From NCBI GenBank assembly GCA_031362405.1, contig JANLSO010000153.1, positions 1-17,427 of the forward strand: a DNA stretch of 17,427 nt, read 5' to 3'. The translations under genes were made by a program, and so were the position numbers. This stretch comes from JANLSO01 sp031362405 (GTDB lineage: Bacteria > Actinomycetota > Thermoleophilia > Miltoncostaeales > Miltoncostaeaceae). Of the stretch, positions 1-6,963 are shown piece by piece. Position 1 is the first letter of the stretch; the number at the start of each line of letters is the position of its first letter. The notes under the pieces are model-generated. The model was not told the DNA's origin, ran no database searches, and worked only from the letters and a program-made list of their open reading frames with translations.

Positions 1-130
<130 letters not shown>

Positions 131-232
131 ACCCCGCCACCGACACCGTTCACGTAGGCCACCGGGCACGTGCCGGGGGTTGAGGAATCTCTAGGCCGCG
201 CCGATCACTACTCCTGAGTGACGGTGGCGCAG
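131..232. other. non-coding end region after the membrane protein gene
   Basis: About 100 bases lie between the poly-C end and the stop codon of the leftward membrane protein gene. They contain a 10-bp perfect palindrome, GGCACGTGCC, at 165-174, flanked by C-rich and G-rich bases. It could be part of a stem at the 3' end of the leftward transcript, but it has no loop and no T-tract. I see no gene here. Confidence 0.4.
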
Positions 233-832
233 CTACAGGTCGAAGGGGCTCGGGTCGCGTTCGCGGTCGGTGTCTCGATCGCCGCCGGGTCGTTCGTAGA
301 CCTCGGTCGCGCCGTAGCTGGCGACCATCGCGTGGGGGCGCACGACTACGTAGAGGCCCTGGGCGCGTGCGCGCTCGAGGTCGTTCCACATCCGCGTCTC
401 GGCCAGATCCACGACCCCGACACCGATGAAAAGGCCGGCGACCAGCCCGCCCATCAACCCCTGACCCTGGGTGAAATGATCGAACGTCATCAGCATCACC
501 ACACCGGTACCGACGATGCTCGCCAGGCGTGTGCGTCGCTCGCGGCCATCGGCGAGAGTCTCGTAGACCGTCAACCGCGGAGCCAGGCGGATATCGTCAA
601 GGCGTGCCTGACGGCGGCGACTCGCACGCCCCGCCAGCACCAGCGCGGGAATCCCGACGATCAGGGCGGCGGCGATGGCCTTCGGGCCGTCGACGGGCTG
701 CCCCAGCAACCAAGCGAGCATCGCGTAGCCGGCGGCGGCGGCGCCGATGCCGACGGCGGCCGTCCCGCGCATCCGCGTTTCCTCCGAAACCCGCACCAGG
801 CGGGGCAGGCCGGCGAGCATCTCGTCGGGCAC
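233..832 (-). CDS. small multi-pass membrane protein of unknown function
   Basis: The gene encodes 199 residues from a GTG at 832. I chose this start because AAAGGA lies 10 bases upstream; an in-frame ATG at 940 would instead overlap the divergent dehydrogenase gene. Four hydrophobic segments are visible, at about residues 25-43, 50-66, 103-117 and 125-140. They come as two pairs separated by a basic, polar stretch (RASRRRQARLDD). The C-terminal ~60 residues are soluble and end in a charged tail rich in D, R and E. I do not recognise a family or catalytic motif. It is divergent from the nucleotide-sugar operon, with 92 bases between the two starts, so it may share a promoter region with it without sharing a role. 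Confidence 0.7.
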   Translation of the reverse strand: MPDEMLAGLPRLVRVSEETRMRGTAAVGIGAAAAGYAMLAWLLGQPVDGPKAIAAALIVGIPALVLAGRASRRRQARLDDIRLAPRLTVYETLADGRERRTRLASIVGTGVVMLMTFDHFTQGQGLMGGLVAGLFIGVGVVDLAETRMWNDLERARAQGLYVVVRPHAMVASYGATEVYERPGGDRDTDRERDPSPFDL

Positions 833-868
833 AGGGGCGCGGTCCTTTCGGTCGTCAGTCGCGGTGGC

Positions 869-875
869 TACGATA
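869..875. promoter_or_regulatory. overlapping divergent -10 elements (weak)
   Basis: TACGAT (869-874, plus strand) and TATCGT (875-870, minus strand) overlap in the 92-base gap between the two divergent starts. Either fits the TANNNT form of an actinobacterial -10. I see no convincing -35 on either side. The plus-strand transcript would have a leader of about 40 bases that includes the dehydrogenase ribosome binding site. Confidence 0.3.
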
Positions 876-924
876 GCTCGCCGTTGACCGACTCCCGACC
901 CAGCCCGAGACCAAGGGGAACCCG

Positions 925-2190
925 ATGAACGCCGATGCACCCCGTGTGGGAGTCGTCGGGCTCGGCTACGTCGGCCTCCCCCTGATGGTCACGTTCGCCG
1001 AGGCCGGCGTCAGCGTGCTGGGCCTCGATGCGATCCAGTCGAAGGTCGATGCGATCAACTCTGGGACCTCCTACATCGAGGACGTCTCCTCAGAGCGCCT
1101 GGCGCCGCTGGCCGCGAGCGGGATGGTCCGCGCGACGACCTCGTGGGATGAGCTGCGGTGGGTCGACTCGATCCTGATCTGCCTGCCCACGCCGCTCGAC
1201 GACCACCGCGAACCGGACCTTTCCGCCGTGCTCGGCGCGGCAGAGAGCATGGCCCAGCGGCTGCGGCCCGGCCATCTGATCGTGCTGGAGAGCACCACGT
1301 ACCCCGGCACCACGCGCGAAGAGCTGGCGCCGATCCTCGAAAAGTCGGGCCTGCGTGCCGGCCGCGACTTCCATGTGGCGTTCTCACCCGAGCGTGTCGA
1401 CCCGGGTCGCGTTGACTGGACGACCCGGAGCACGCCGAAGGTCGTCGGTGGGCTCACGCCCGAGTGCACACGAAAGGCCGCCGAGCTTTACGGCCTGGCG
1501 TGCGACACGATCGTCGAGGTCTCGAGCCCCGAAGTCGCCGAGATGACCAAGCTGCTCGAGAACATTTTTCGCAGCGTCAACATCGCTCTCGTGAACGAGC
1601 TGGCGATTCTCTGCGACCGGATGAACGTTCCCGTCTGGGAGGTCATCGACTCGGCGGCGACCAAGCCGTTTGGGTTCATGCCGTTCCGCCCCGGCCCGGG
1701 CCTGGGGGGTCACTGCATCCCGATCGACCCGTTCTACCTCACCTGGAAAGCGCGGGAGTTCGACTTCCACACCGAGTTCATCGAGCTGGCCGGTAAGGTC
1801 AACTCCCAGATGCCCGCGTTCTGCGTATCGAAGGTCGCCAAGGCCCTGAACAGCCAGCGCAAGTCGTTGAACGGCAGCAAGGTGCTGGTGATGGGAGTCG
1901 CCTACAAGGCGAACGTCAACGACACCCGTGAGAGCCCAGCCCTGCGGATCATCGACCTGCTACTCGCCGACGGTGCGCAGGTCTCGTACCACGACCACCA
2001 CGTCGCCCAGCTCGCGACCCGGTCGCTGGCGAACGTGCCTCTGGATGCCGCCACCCTGGCCGCCCATGACGTCGTCGTGGTGGTGACCGCCCACGACGGT
2101 GTCGATTGGGAGTTCGTCGCCAACGACGCCCCGCTCGTCGTCGATCTGCGCAACGTCGTGCCCGCGGGCCCGAAGGTGTGGCGCCTGTGA
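925..2190 (+). CDS. wbpA: UDP-N-acetylhexosamine 6-dehydrogenase (WbpA/WecC-like)
   Basis: A cytosolic NAD-dependent enzyme that oxidises C6 of a UDP-N-acetylhexosamine to the uronic acid in two steps. The 421 residues show the N-terminal Rossmann motif GLGYVGLP (12-19), the FSPERVDPG motif (153-161), and the catalytic cysteine in GGHCIPIDPFYLTW (C264). The C-terminal UDP-binding domain follows, with GVAYKANVNDTRESPA. This is full length for the UDP-glucose/GDP-mannose dehydrogenase family. The CIPIDP form and the following wbpB- and wbpD-like genes favour an N-acetylated substrate such as UDP-GlcNAc over UDP-glucose, which is an inference. The ATG at 925 has AAGGGG six bases upstream (913-918). 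Its stop overlaps the next start (GTGA), so the two are translationally coupled. It could also be named WecC-like (UDP-ManNAc dehydrogenase). Confidence 0.9.
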   Translation: MNADAPRVGVVGLGYVGLPLMVTFAEAGVSVLGLDAIQSKVDAINSGTSYIEDVSSERLAPLAASGMVRATTSWDELRWVDSILICLPTPLDDHREPDLSAVLGAAESMAQRLRPGHLIVLESTTYPGTTREELAPILEKSGLRAGRDFHVAFSPERVDPGRVDWTTRSTPKVVGGLTPECTRKAAELYGLACDTIVEVSSPEVAEMTKLLENIFRSVNIALVNELAILCDRMNVPVWEVIDSAATKPFGFMPFRPGPGLGGHCIPIDPFYLTWKAREFDFHTEFIELAGKVNSQMPAFCVSKVAKALNSQRKSLNGSKVLVMGVAYKANVNDTRESPALRIIDLLLADGAQVSYHDHHVAQLATRSLANVPLDAATLAAHDVVVVVTAHDGVDWEFVANDAPLVVDLRNVVPAGPKVWRL

Positions 2191-3224
2191 GCACTAGCCC
2201 CGCTGCGAAGAACGTGCGCGTCGGAGTCGTCGGGATGAACTACTGGGGGCCGAACCTGGCCCGCAACTTCGCGCGCCTCGCCGGGGGCGAGCTAGCGTAC
2301 GTATGCGATCTGGATGAGGCGGTCCTCGACCGGCATCGCGGTTCGTACCCGGCGGCCACGTTCACGACTCGGCTCGACGACCTCCTGGACGATCCCACCC
2401 TTGACGCGGTGGTCATCGCGACCTCCGTGCCGACGCACGCGGCGCTTGCCAAGCGAGCCCTGGAGGCCGGCAAGCACTGCTTCGTCGAGAAGCCCCTGGC
2501 TCTGACCGCCGCCGATGCCCACGAGGTCGCCGCGCTGGCCGATGCCAAGGGTCTCGTGCTGATGGTCGACCACCTGCTGGTCTACCACCCCGCCGTGCAG
2601 ATGATGAAAGACCTCATCGACGCCGGAACCCTCGGCGAGGTCTTCTACCTCTACGGCAACCGGCAGAATCTCGGCATCGTCCGACCGGATGAAAACGCGC
2701 TGTGGAGCCTTGGGCCGCACGACATCTCGGTGATGCTGCGGCTCGTCGGAGAGAGCCCGGTCGAGGCGGCCGCGACCGGCGCCAGCTACCTACAGCCCGA
2801 TGTGGAAGACGTCGTCTTTGGACGTATCCGTTTCGCCTCCGGTGTGATCGGGCATCTGCACCTTTCGTGGCTCGACCCCCACAAGATGCGCAAGATGACC
2901 GTCATCGGCGCCGAGAAGATGGTCGTCTTCGACGACATGGAAACCGAGCGCAAGGTCACCCTGTACGACAAGGGCCCGATCCCGCGCACGGAGACCTACG
3001 GCGAGTACATCCAGGTGCGCTCCGGCGACATCCACATCCCGAAGGTCCCCGCGACGGAGCCCCTGCGCCTGGTGTGTGAGCATTTCCTTTCGAGCGTCGC
3101 GACGGGTGCGCGGCCCTTGGCCGACGGTTGGGCAGGAGCCGCCGTGGTCGACGTGCTCGAGGCGATGAGCCAAAGTCTGAAAAACGCGGGTGCGCCCGTG
3201 CCGATCCCTCACCGGGAGCACTAG
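2187..3224 (+). CDS. wbpB: Gfo/Idh/MocA oxidoreductase, WbpB-like UDP-GlcNAcA 3-dehydrogenase
   Basis: Predicted to oxidise C3 of a UDP-N-acetylglucosaminuronate to the 3-keto sugar, the step after WbpA. The 345-residue protein starts at a GTG that overlaps the upstream stop (GTGA); the frame is open further upstream but lies inside wbpA. The N-terminal NAD fold is GVVGMNYWGPNLARNF (13-28). The family motif EKPLAL is at 101-106, and the catalytic-region GPHDI, with the conserved His, is at 176-180. The C-terminal substrate domain is complete. Among Gfo/Idh/MocA enzymes, the context between wbpA-like and wbpD-like genes is the main reason for the specific name; other sugar dehydrogenase activities remain possible. 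Confidence 0.85.
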   Translation: MSTSPAAKNVRVGVVGMNYWGPNLARNFARLAGGELAYVCDLDEAVLDRHRGSYPAATFTTRLDDLLDDPTLDAVVIATSVPTHAALAKRALEAGKHCFVEKPLALTAADAHEVAALADAKGLVLMVDHLLVYHPAVQMMKDLIDAGTLGEVFYLYGNRQNLGIVRPDENALWSLGPHDISVMLRLVGESPVEAAATGASYLQPDVEDVVFGRIRFASGVIGHLHLSWLDPHKMRKMTVIGAEKMVVFDDMETERKVTLYDKGPIPRTETYGEYIQVRSGDIHIPKVPATEPLRLVCEHFLSSVATGARPLADGWAGAAVVDVLEAMSQSLKNAGAPVPIPHREH

Positions 3225-3228
3225 AGCC

Positions 3229-3921
3229 ATGAGAGAGAACCTCGTTCTGGGAGAGGGCGTTGTCATCGGCGCCGACGTCGAGATCGGTGCGAACGTGGTG
3301 ATCCACGAGGGCACTCGCATCGGAGATGGCTGCGTGATCCAAGACAACGTCGTTCTCGGAAAGCAACCGCGACTGTCGGCCCGCTCGACGGCCAAGCGTG
3401 ATCCGCTCGCGCCGCTGGAGCTGGGTGCCGGGGCGGCGGTGTGCAGCGGTTCCCTCGTCTACGCAGGAAGCGTGGTTGGTCGGAACGCGATCATCGGCGA
3501 CCAGGCGTCGGTGCGCGAACGCTGCACCTTGGGCGAAGGCGTCGTCGTCGGCCGCGGGGTCTGCGTCGAGAACGACGTGTCGATCGGGGCGTTCTGCAAG
3601 ATCCAGAGCAACTCGTACATCACCGCCTACTCAACGCTCGAAGACCACGTCTTCATCGCCCCGTGCGTCACGACCACCAACGACAACTTCATGGGCCGCA
3701 CCGACGCGCGTCACGAGCAGATCCTCGGGGCGATCATCCGCCGCGGAGCCCGCATCGGCGGCGGCGTGGTGATTCTCCCGGGCATCGAGATCGGCGAGGA
3801 GGCGTTCGTTGCGGCCGGTGCGCTGGTGACTCGCGACATCCCGGCGAAGAAGCTCGTTGCCGGCCTGCCCGCCAAGGTCTGGCGCGACGTCCCGCCCGAG
3901 GAGTTCGTTCCCTCTGCGTAG
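3229..3921 (+). CDS. wbpD: left-handed beta-helix N-acetyltransferase, WbpD-like
   Basis: Predicted to acetylate the 3-amino group of a UDP-3-amino-uronic acid using acetyl-CoA, giving a diacetamido sugar. The 230 residues are built of hexapeptide repeats ([V/I]-G-x4) across almost the whole chain, for example LGEGVVIGADVEIGANVVI near the N-terminus and IRRGARIGGGVVILPGIEIG later. Between them is the non-repeat PCVTTTNDNFMGR segment. The GLPAKVWRDV ending is typical of this acetyltransferase group (usual form GxPAK). The ATG at 3229 follows GGGAG (3214-3218) by 10 bases; the frame is open upstream, but that part overlaps wbpB. It is the last gene of the operon, ending only 13 bases from the 3' end of the convergent HEPN remnant. 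The aminotransferase that would feed it is missing from the window. Confidence 0.87.
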   Translation: MRENLVLGEGVVIGADVEIGANVVIHEGTRIGDGCVIQDNVVLGKQPRLSARSTAKRDPLAPLELGAGAAVCSGSLVYAGSVVGRNAIIGDQASVRERCTLGEGVVVGRGVCVENDVSIGAFCKIQSNSYITAYSTLEDHVFIAPCVTTTNDNFMGRTDARHEQILGAIIRRGARIGGGVVILPGIEIGEEAFVAAGALVTRDIPAKKLVAGLPAKVWRDVPPEEFVPSA

Positions 3922-3934
3922 GGGAGCCGTCGGG

Positions 3935-4383
3935 TTACGGAAGGTCAGAGTCGACCGCAGCCACGATCGCAGTGACATGCGTGATCGCTCGACGGACGTC
4001 CCATGCCGAGACCCAGAGCGCGTCGTACTCACTTTGACTGCGCATGTTCCGGAGCGCGTCGAACTCCCCAAGGTGATCGTTGATCCCGAGGTATCACGCG
4101 CGGCAGCGGCATACAGCCCGGTCTTGGCGTGTCCGCCGGGTCCGGGAGGTCACGCGATATCTCCGGCTGCGCATGGCCCGGTGATGGCTTTGCGCATCGC
4201 GTCATAGAGAGCGAAGAAGGCACGTGGTTGGGTCGCTGTCGACGACGACGTCGGTGGCGACGTGGCGTCGCGCAATCGCGAGCTCAGCCCGTGCGGTCTC
4301 GGGATCGGGATCCGTTGCAGAGACTTCGATCGAACCAGCGCGTCGAGCTCTCCGTCGTCACGTTGAGTCTGCTTGTCGGGCAA
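3935..4383 (-). pseudogene. frameshifted HEPN-domain protein remnant
   Basis: No single frame is open, but pieces in all three minus frames line up as one HEPN-like protein. In order they are: ELDALVRSKSLQR (4383-4312); DPDPETARAELAIARRHVA (from about 4312); RAFFALYDAMRKAITG (about 4225-4160, then an in-frame stop at 4150); GGHAKTGLYAAAA (about 4118-4080); and EFDALRNMRSQSEYDALW running to DVRRAITHVTAIVAAVDSDLP, with TAA at 3935-3937. The LYDAMRKA helix, the GGH segment and the (R)-x-x-EY-like helix are features I associate with HEPN proteins paired with minimal nucleotidyltransferases. At least four frame changes separate the pieces, while the genes on both sides are intact, so decay is likelier than sequencing error. 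The gene may have begun at a TTG at 4383 that overlaps the end of the upstream remnant. Confidence 0.7.
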
Positions 4384-4826
4384 CGGGAACGAGGGCGCCC
4401 GCCCGGACCAACCGCAGGAATCCCGTCGCGCCGGTTTCCCCGTCGCGCGGCGTGACGACCACGGGGTTCATCTCGCGTCCCAGATCAACACCCGCGGCGC
4501 GACGGCCCGCGGCCTCGGCGAGCGTTCGGCTCAGGACGACGGCCGGGCCAAGAGCCTCCAGGACCAGCCGTTCCATCTCATCTGTGGATCGGCAGTTTTC
4601 GTCGGGGCGAACAATTCGCGCCGCGCCGATCGGTTCGGCTTTCCGTCTTCCCGCGAACTCGAGCTGCGCGACCTCACGCTGCACGGTGGCCGAGTCGCTC
4701 CCAATCTCGCGTGCGAGGGCAGAAAGCAAGGCCGACTCGTCCGGATGCAGGAACAACCGGGCGAGCAGTCGTGCCTGGCCGTCGGAAACGGACGATGGGA
4801 AGCAGCGATGGCGGGCGAGTTCTCAT
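4358..4826 (-). pseudogene. HTH-nucleotidyltransferase (MNT antitoxin-type) remnant lacking its catalytic core
   Basis: The ATG at 4826 opens MRTRPPSLLP. A one-base shift near 4800 then moves to the frame reading FPSSVSDGQARLLARLFLHPDE, followed by a winged-helix core LARE-x7-TVQREVAQLE and the linker AARIVRPDENCRS. These match the DNA-binding half of HTH-nucleotidyltransferase proteins as I know them. After LEALGPAVVLSRTLAE (to about 4514) the expected nucleotidyltransferase core, with its GS...DxD metal-binding residues, is absent. The text resumes at about 4500 with the domain's end, DLGREMNPVVVTP...GFLRLVRAGALVPV. The missing part is some 50 residues by my recollection of the family. An internal start (TTG, 4756) leaves 132 codons open. 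It lies directly after the S55 gene, in the same direction. Confidence 0.68.
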
Positions 4827-4860
4827 GCGTATAACGCACAGACGAGTGCGTTGTACGCAT
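4825..4860. promoter_or_regulatory. tandem palindromic operator, two TGCGT-N3-ACGCA boxes
   Basis: Two copies of TGCGT-N3-ACGCA sit at 4826-4838 and 4847-4859, with centres exactly 21 bp apart (two helical turns). The whole is also one imperfect inverted repeat: 15-base arms at 4825-4839 and 4846-4860, with one mismatch and a 6-base spacer. The start codon of the HTH remnant lies in the inner edge of one box. A repressor bound here would block transcription or translation of that gene, so autoregulation by its HTH product is the simplest reading. A TTGAGA at 4868-4863 (minus) could be a -35, but no clear -10 follows at the right distance. Confidence 0.75.
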
Positions 4861-4877
4861 GGTCTCAACGTCCGCGT

Positions 4878-6698
4878 CTACTTACGGCTGATCGCGCGCA
4901 CGCGGGCAGTCGCCGATCCTGAGTAGATGACCGTCCCCGGGACGGCCACGGTCGTGCCGTCGTCGGCCTTCGGGGAGTCCTTGTCGTCGTCGGGACCGAG
5001 CACCCGAACCGCGTCGTGGCGGTCACGAAGGGTGCGTCGAAGGGCCTTCAGAACCCGCTCGGCTCGCGATCCGGAGGGGACGGCGAGGGCGAGGCCGTCA
5101 ACGCGGGTGCGGGCCGCTTTGCCAAGGGCCGCCGATTCGCCGAGTGCCTGGACGAGGTCGCCGCCGCCGGGGTCGAAGCCTCCCGGGGCGTTCGGGATGA
5201 TCTTGAACGTTCGCGGGCCCGCCTCGAGGCCCGCCGGAAGGCGGAAGGGGAGAACGACGCGGCGCCGATTGTCGCGAAAGCGCTGGAGCGTGAGCACCAG
5301 CTTCACCTTCGCGCCAGGCTTCGCGCGCGCGGGCACGATCTGCGCCGAGACCACGCGCGCGGCGCGGATTTCGGGGTCGAGGGTCTGGCTGATCTCGACG
5401 CGCGTCGGCTCGATCACACGCGTGCTGTTGTTGAGCAGCACGCTCACCGGCCGCGAGATCGCTCCGAGCGAGATGCTCGTGACGTCACCCGCGGAGGCGT
5501 AGAGGTTGCGATAGACGATCCGCTTCTTGCCGCCCTCGGTGGTGATGCCCACGTTGACGGCGACGGTGCCCGACGGGATACCGTCGCGGACGCGTAGGAG
5601 GGATTCCGCCTGCAGGGCGTCGGCGATCGCCGGGGTCAACGAGGGATCCGACACCAGGTCGATGTTCAGATCGCTCGACTGCCGACGCAGGGTGTCGAAC
5701 GCGGTCGCGTGCACTTTGATCGCCCGGGTCGCGCCGAGAGTGCCGACCACGCCATCGCGGCGGTCGCCGACGATCATCCCCTGCGTGGTGCCGGGTTCGG
5801 CCAGCTTGTAGCTGCCGCCGCCGATGGGCGCGGCGATCGTCGTGAAAATCCACGCATCGCCGAGGAGCATCCTGCTGGTACCCGCACTGGTGAACGGGTG
5901 ACCGAAGCCGAGCACAGTCGCCCCGTCGACGTAGGTGACCGTTCCCGTGGCGCCGAAGACCACATCGCCACCCATCGCGAGGGCCGTCATCGAGGCGCCC
6001 GGCACCAGGGTGGCCGGCGGCCGGATCGTCCGTGGCCCGATGGTTGACACCTGAACTCCCTCGGTGCCGAGGCGATCACCGAGGGCGGAGGCCAGACGAC
6101 GATCGAGGCCCGCGATGCTCCAGCGCTCGAGCGGGTAAAGCGCCCGCGTGCCGGGGGTACGGCGCTGCTCACGACGCGCCGCAGAGCGACTCGCAACCAC
6201 GCGCAGGGGCCGGCGCACCGCATCCACCGAACGCGACAGCGCGCGCGGGCCGCTGGCGACGGCCAACATCTGCTCGATCGGCGTTACGCCGCCGATGACG
6301 TTTGCCTGATCGCCCGTTCCGTAGGCGACCGCGCCGATAACGCGCTGCACACCGTCGGAACCTCGTACGTAGACGGGGCTACCGCTCATGCCCTGGGCGA
6401 TCCCGCCGGTCTGCTCGATCAGCGGGCCCTCGGCGCGAATCAGGATCAGCGCGCCACCCGGGGCATCCCCCGAGCGCTGCACGTCGATCACGGTCACGGG
6501 AAACGTGACGATGTCGGTGCCCCGTACAACGGTGCGGGCCTCACCGACCATGCCGGTCGTGACCTGCGAAAGCGGAAGAATCGGATCCGCCGCTTCGGCA
6601 CTCGGAACGGCCGCACCGAGGGCGAGAGCCGTGATGGAAAGTGCGCGGAGGCGATGCCGGGATGGGCGCGGCGAGGGGCGTTTGGTCATGCGCGGCAT
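4878..6698 (-). CDS. secreted SpoIVB-type (S55) serine peptidase-like protein
   Basis: A 606-residue exported protein. The N-terminus is basic, with a hydrophobic stretch and a likely signal-peptidase site after about residue 36 (SAEA-AD). Residues about 62-142 match the nucleophile half of the S55 domain: FPVTVIDVQ, GGALILIRAEG, TGGIAQGMSGSPVY (S105/S107), then IGAVAYG and GGVTPIEQML. A second conserved segment, ATVLGFGHPFTSAG (H267), follows at 260-273 and would supply the His. The rest (about 350-606) is a long C-terminal region with beta-rich segments and no motif I recognise. The ATG at 6698 has GGAGA ten bases upstream; a second ATG three codons later is possible. S55 peptidases are best known from sporulation signalling, but versions occur in non-sporulating bacteria. 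Substrate unknown. Confidence 0.8.
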   Translation of the reverse strand: MPRMTKRPSPRPSRHRLRALSITALALGAAVPSAEAADPILPLSQVTTGMVGEARTVVRGTDIVTFPVTVIDVQRSGDAPGGALILIRAEGPLIEQTGGIAQGMSGSPVYVRGSDGVQRVIGAVAYGTGDQANVIGGVTPIEQMLAVASGPRALSRSVDAVRRPLRVVASRSAARREQRRTPGTRALYPLERWSIAGLDRRLASALGDRLGTEGVQVSTIGPRTIRPPATLVPGASMTALAMGGDVVFGATGTVTYVDGATVLGFGHPFTSAGTSRMLLGDAWIFTTIAAPIGGGSYKLAEPGTTQGMIVGDRRDGVVGTLGATRAIKVHATAFDTLRRQSSDLNIDLVSDPSLTPAIADALQAESLLRVRDGIPSGTVAVNVGITTEGGKKRIVYRNLYASAGDVTSISLGAISRPVSVLLNNSTRVIEPTRVEISQTLDPEIRAARVVSAQIVPARAKPGAKVKLVLTLQRFRDNRRRVVLPFRLPAGLEAGPRTFKIIPNAPGGFDPGGGDLVQALGESAALGKAARTRVDGLALAVPSGSRAERVLKALRRTLRDRHDAVRVLGPDDDKDSPKADDGTTVAVPGTVIYSGSATARVRAISRK

Positions 6699-6751
6699 GC
6701 TGAACGAATCTCCGCGCGCCTTCTACCGCCGTTCGTCGAGGAGCTCGAGAT

Positions 6752-6801
6752 CGGCGATACGCTTTCGCGTATTTCGCCGATTGTGGCGGCCTTCGCGCCG
6801 C
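6752..6801 (-). other. two stem-loops in the leader of the S55 gene
   Basis: On the minus strand, ATACGC-GAAA-GCGTAT (6772-6757) is a 6-bp stem closed by a GNRA tetraloop. It extends outward as CGGCGA/TCGCCG with a two-base bulge (6752-6779). Directly upstream is GCGGC-N6-GCCGC (6801-6786). Both fall in the 265-base gap between rmlB and the S55 start, 54-103 bases before the ATG. There is no T-tract, so they look more like leader RNA structure than a terminator. I cannot match them to a known riboswitch. Confidence 0.45.
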
Positions 6802-6963
6802 GAACGGGGGATGCTGCGCCGGTGGCGACGGTCGAAAGAACAGGTACACGAAGCGCGAGGAACCGAAGGGCCGCCCCCTTACCCGGAAAGTTCGTCCGCG
6901 CCGTCTCGATTCGCCGCTGTCGGAACAGTCCCCTTCGTGCGACGGCGGCGGGTCCTGCGGCCT

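Noticed and set aside
165..174. GGCACGTGCC palindrome as a terminator or operator
   Set aside because: It is a 10-bp palindrome without loop or T-tract, next to a low-quality contig end, so I cannot support a function.
218..928. A 236-codon plus-strand open frame at the left end
   Set aside because: It is antisense to the membrane protein, which has a ribosome binding site and clear hydrophobic helices. The translation of this frame is low-complexity and without motifs.
4358..4756. The 132-codon frame as an intact small regulator
   Set aside because: It begins at a TTG inside the helix-turn-helix region, and the natural N-terminus is in another frame, so a functional product is doubtful.
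4224..4922. A 232-codon plus-strand open frame across the MNT remnant
   Set aside because: Its product is Ser/Arg/Ala-rich with no motif, whereas the minus strand shows recognisable HTH and HEPN fragments.
6699..6963. A possible cyclic-dinucleotide or other known riboswitch before the S55 gene
   Set aside because: I compared it from memory with ydaO, GEMM and cobalamin core motifs. Only short stretches resemble them, and the conserved cores are absent.
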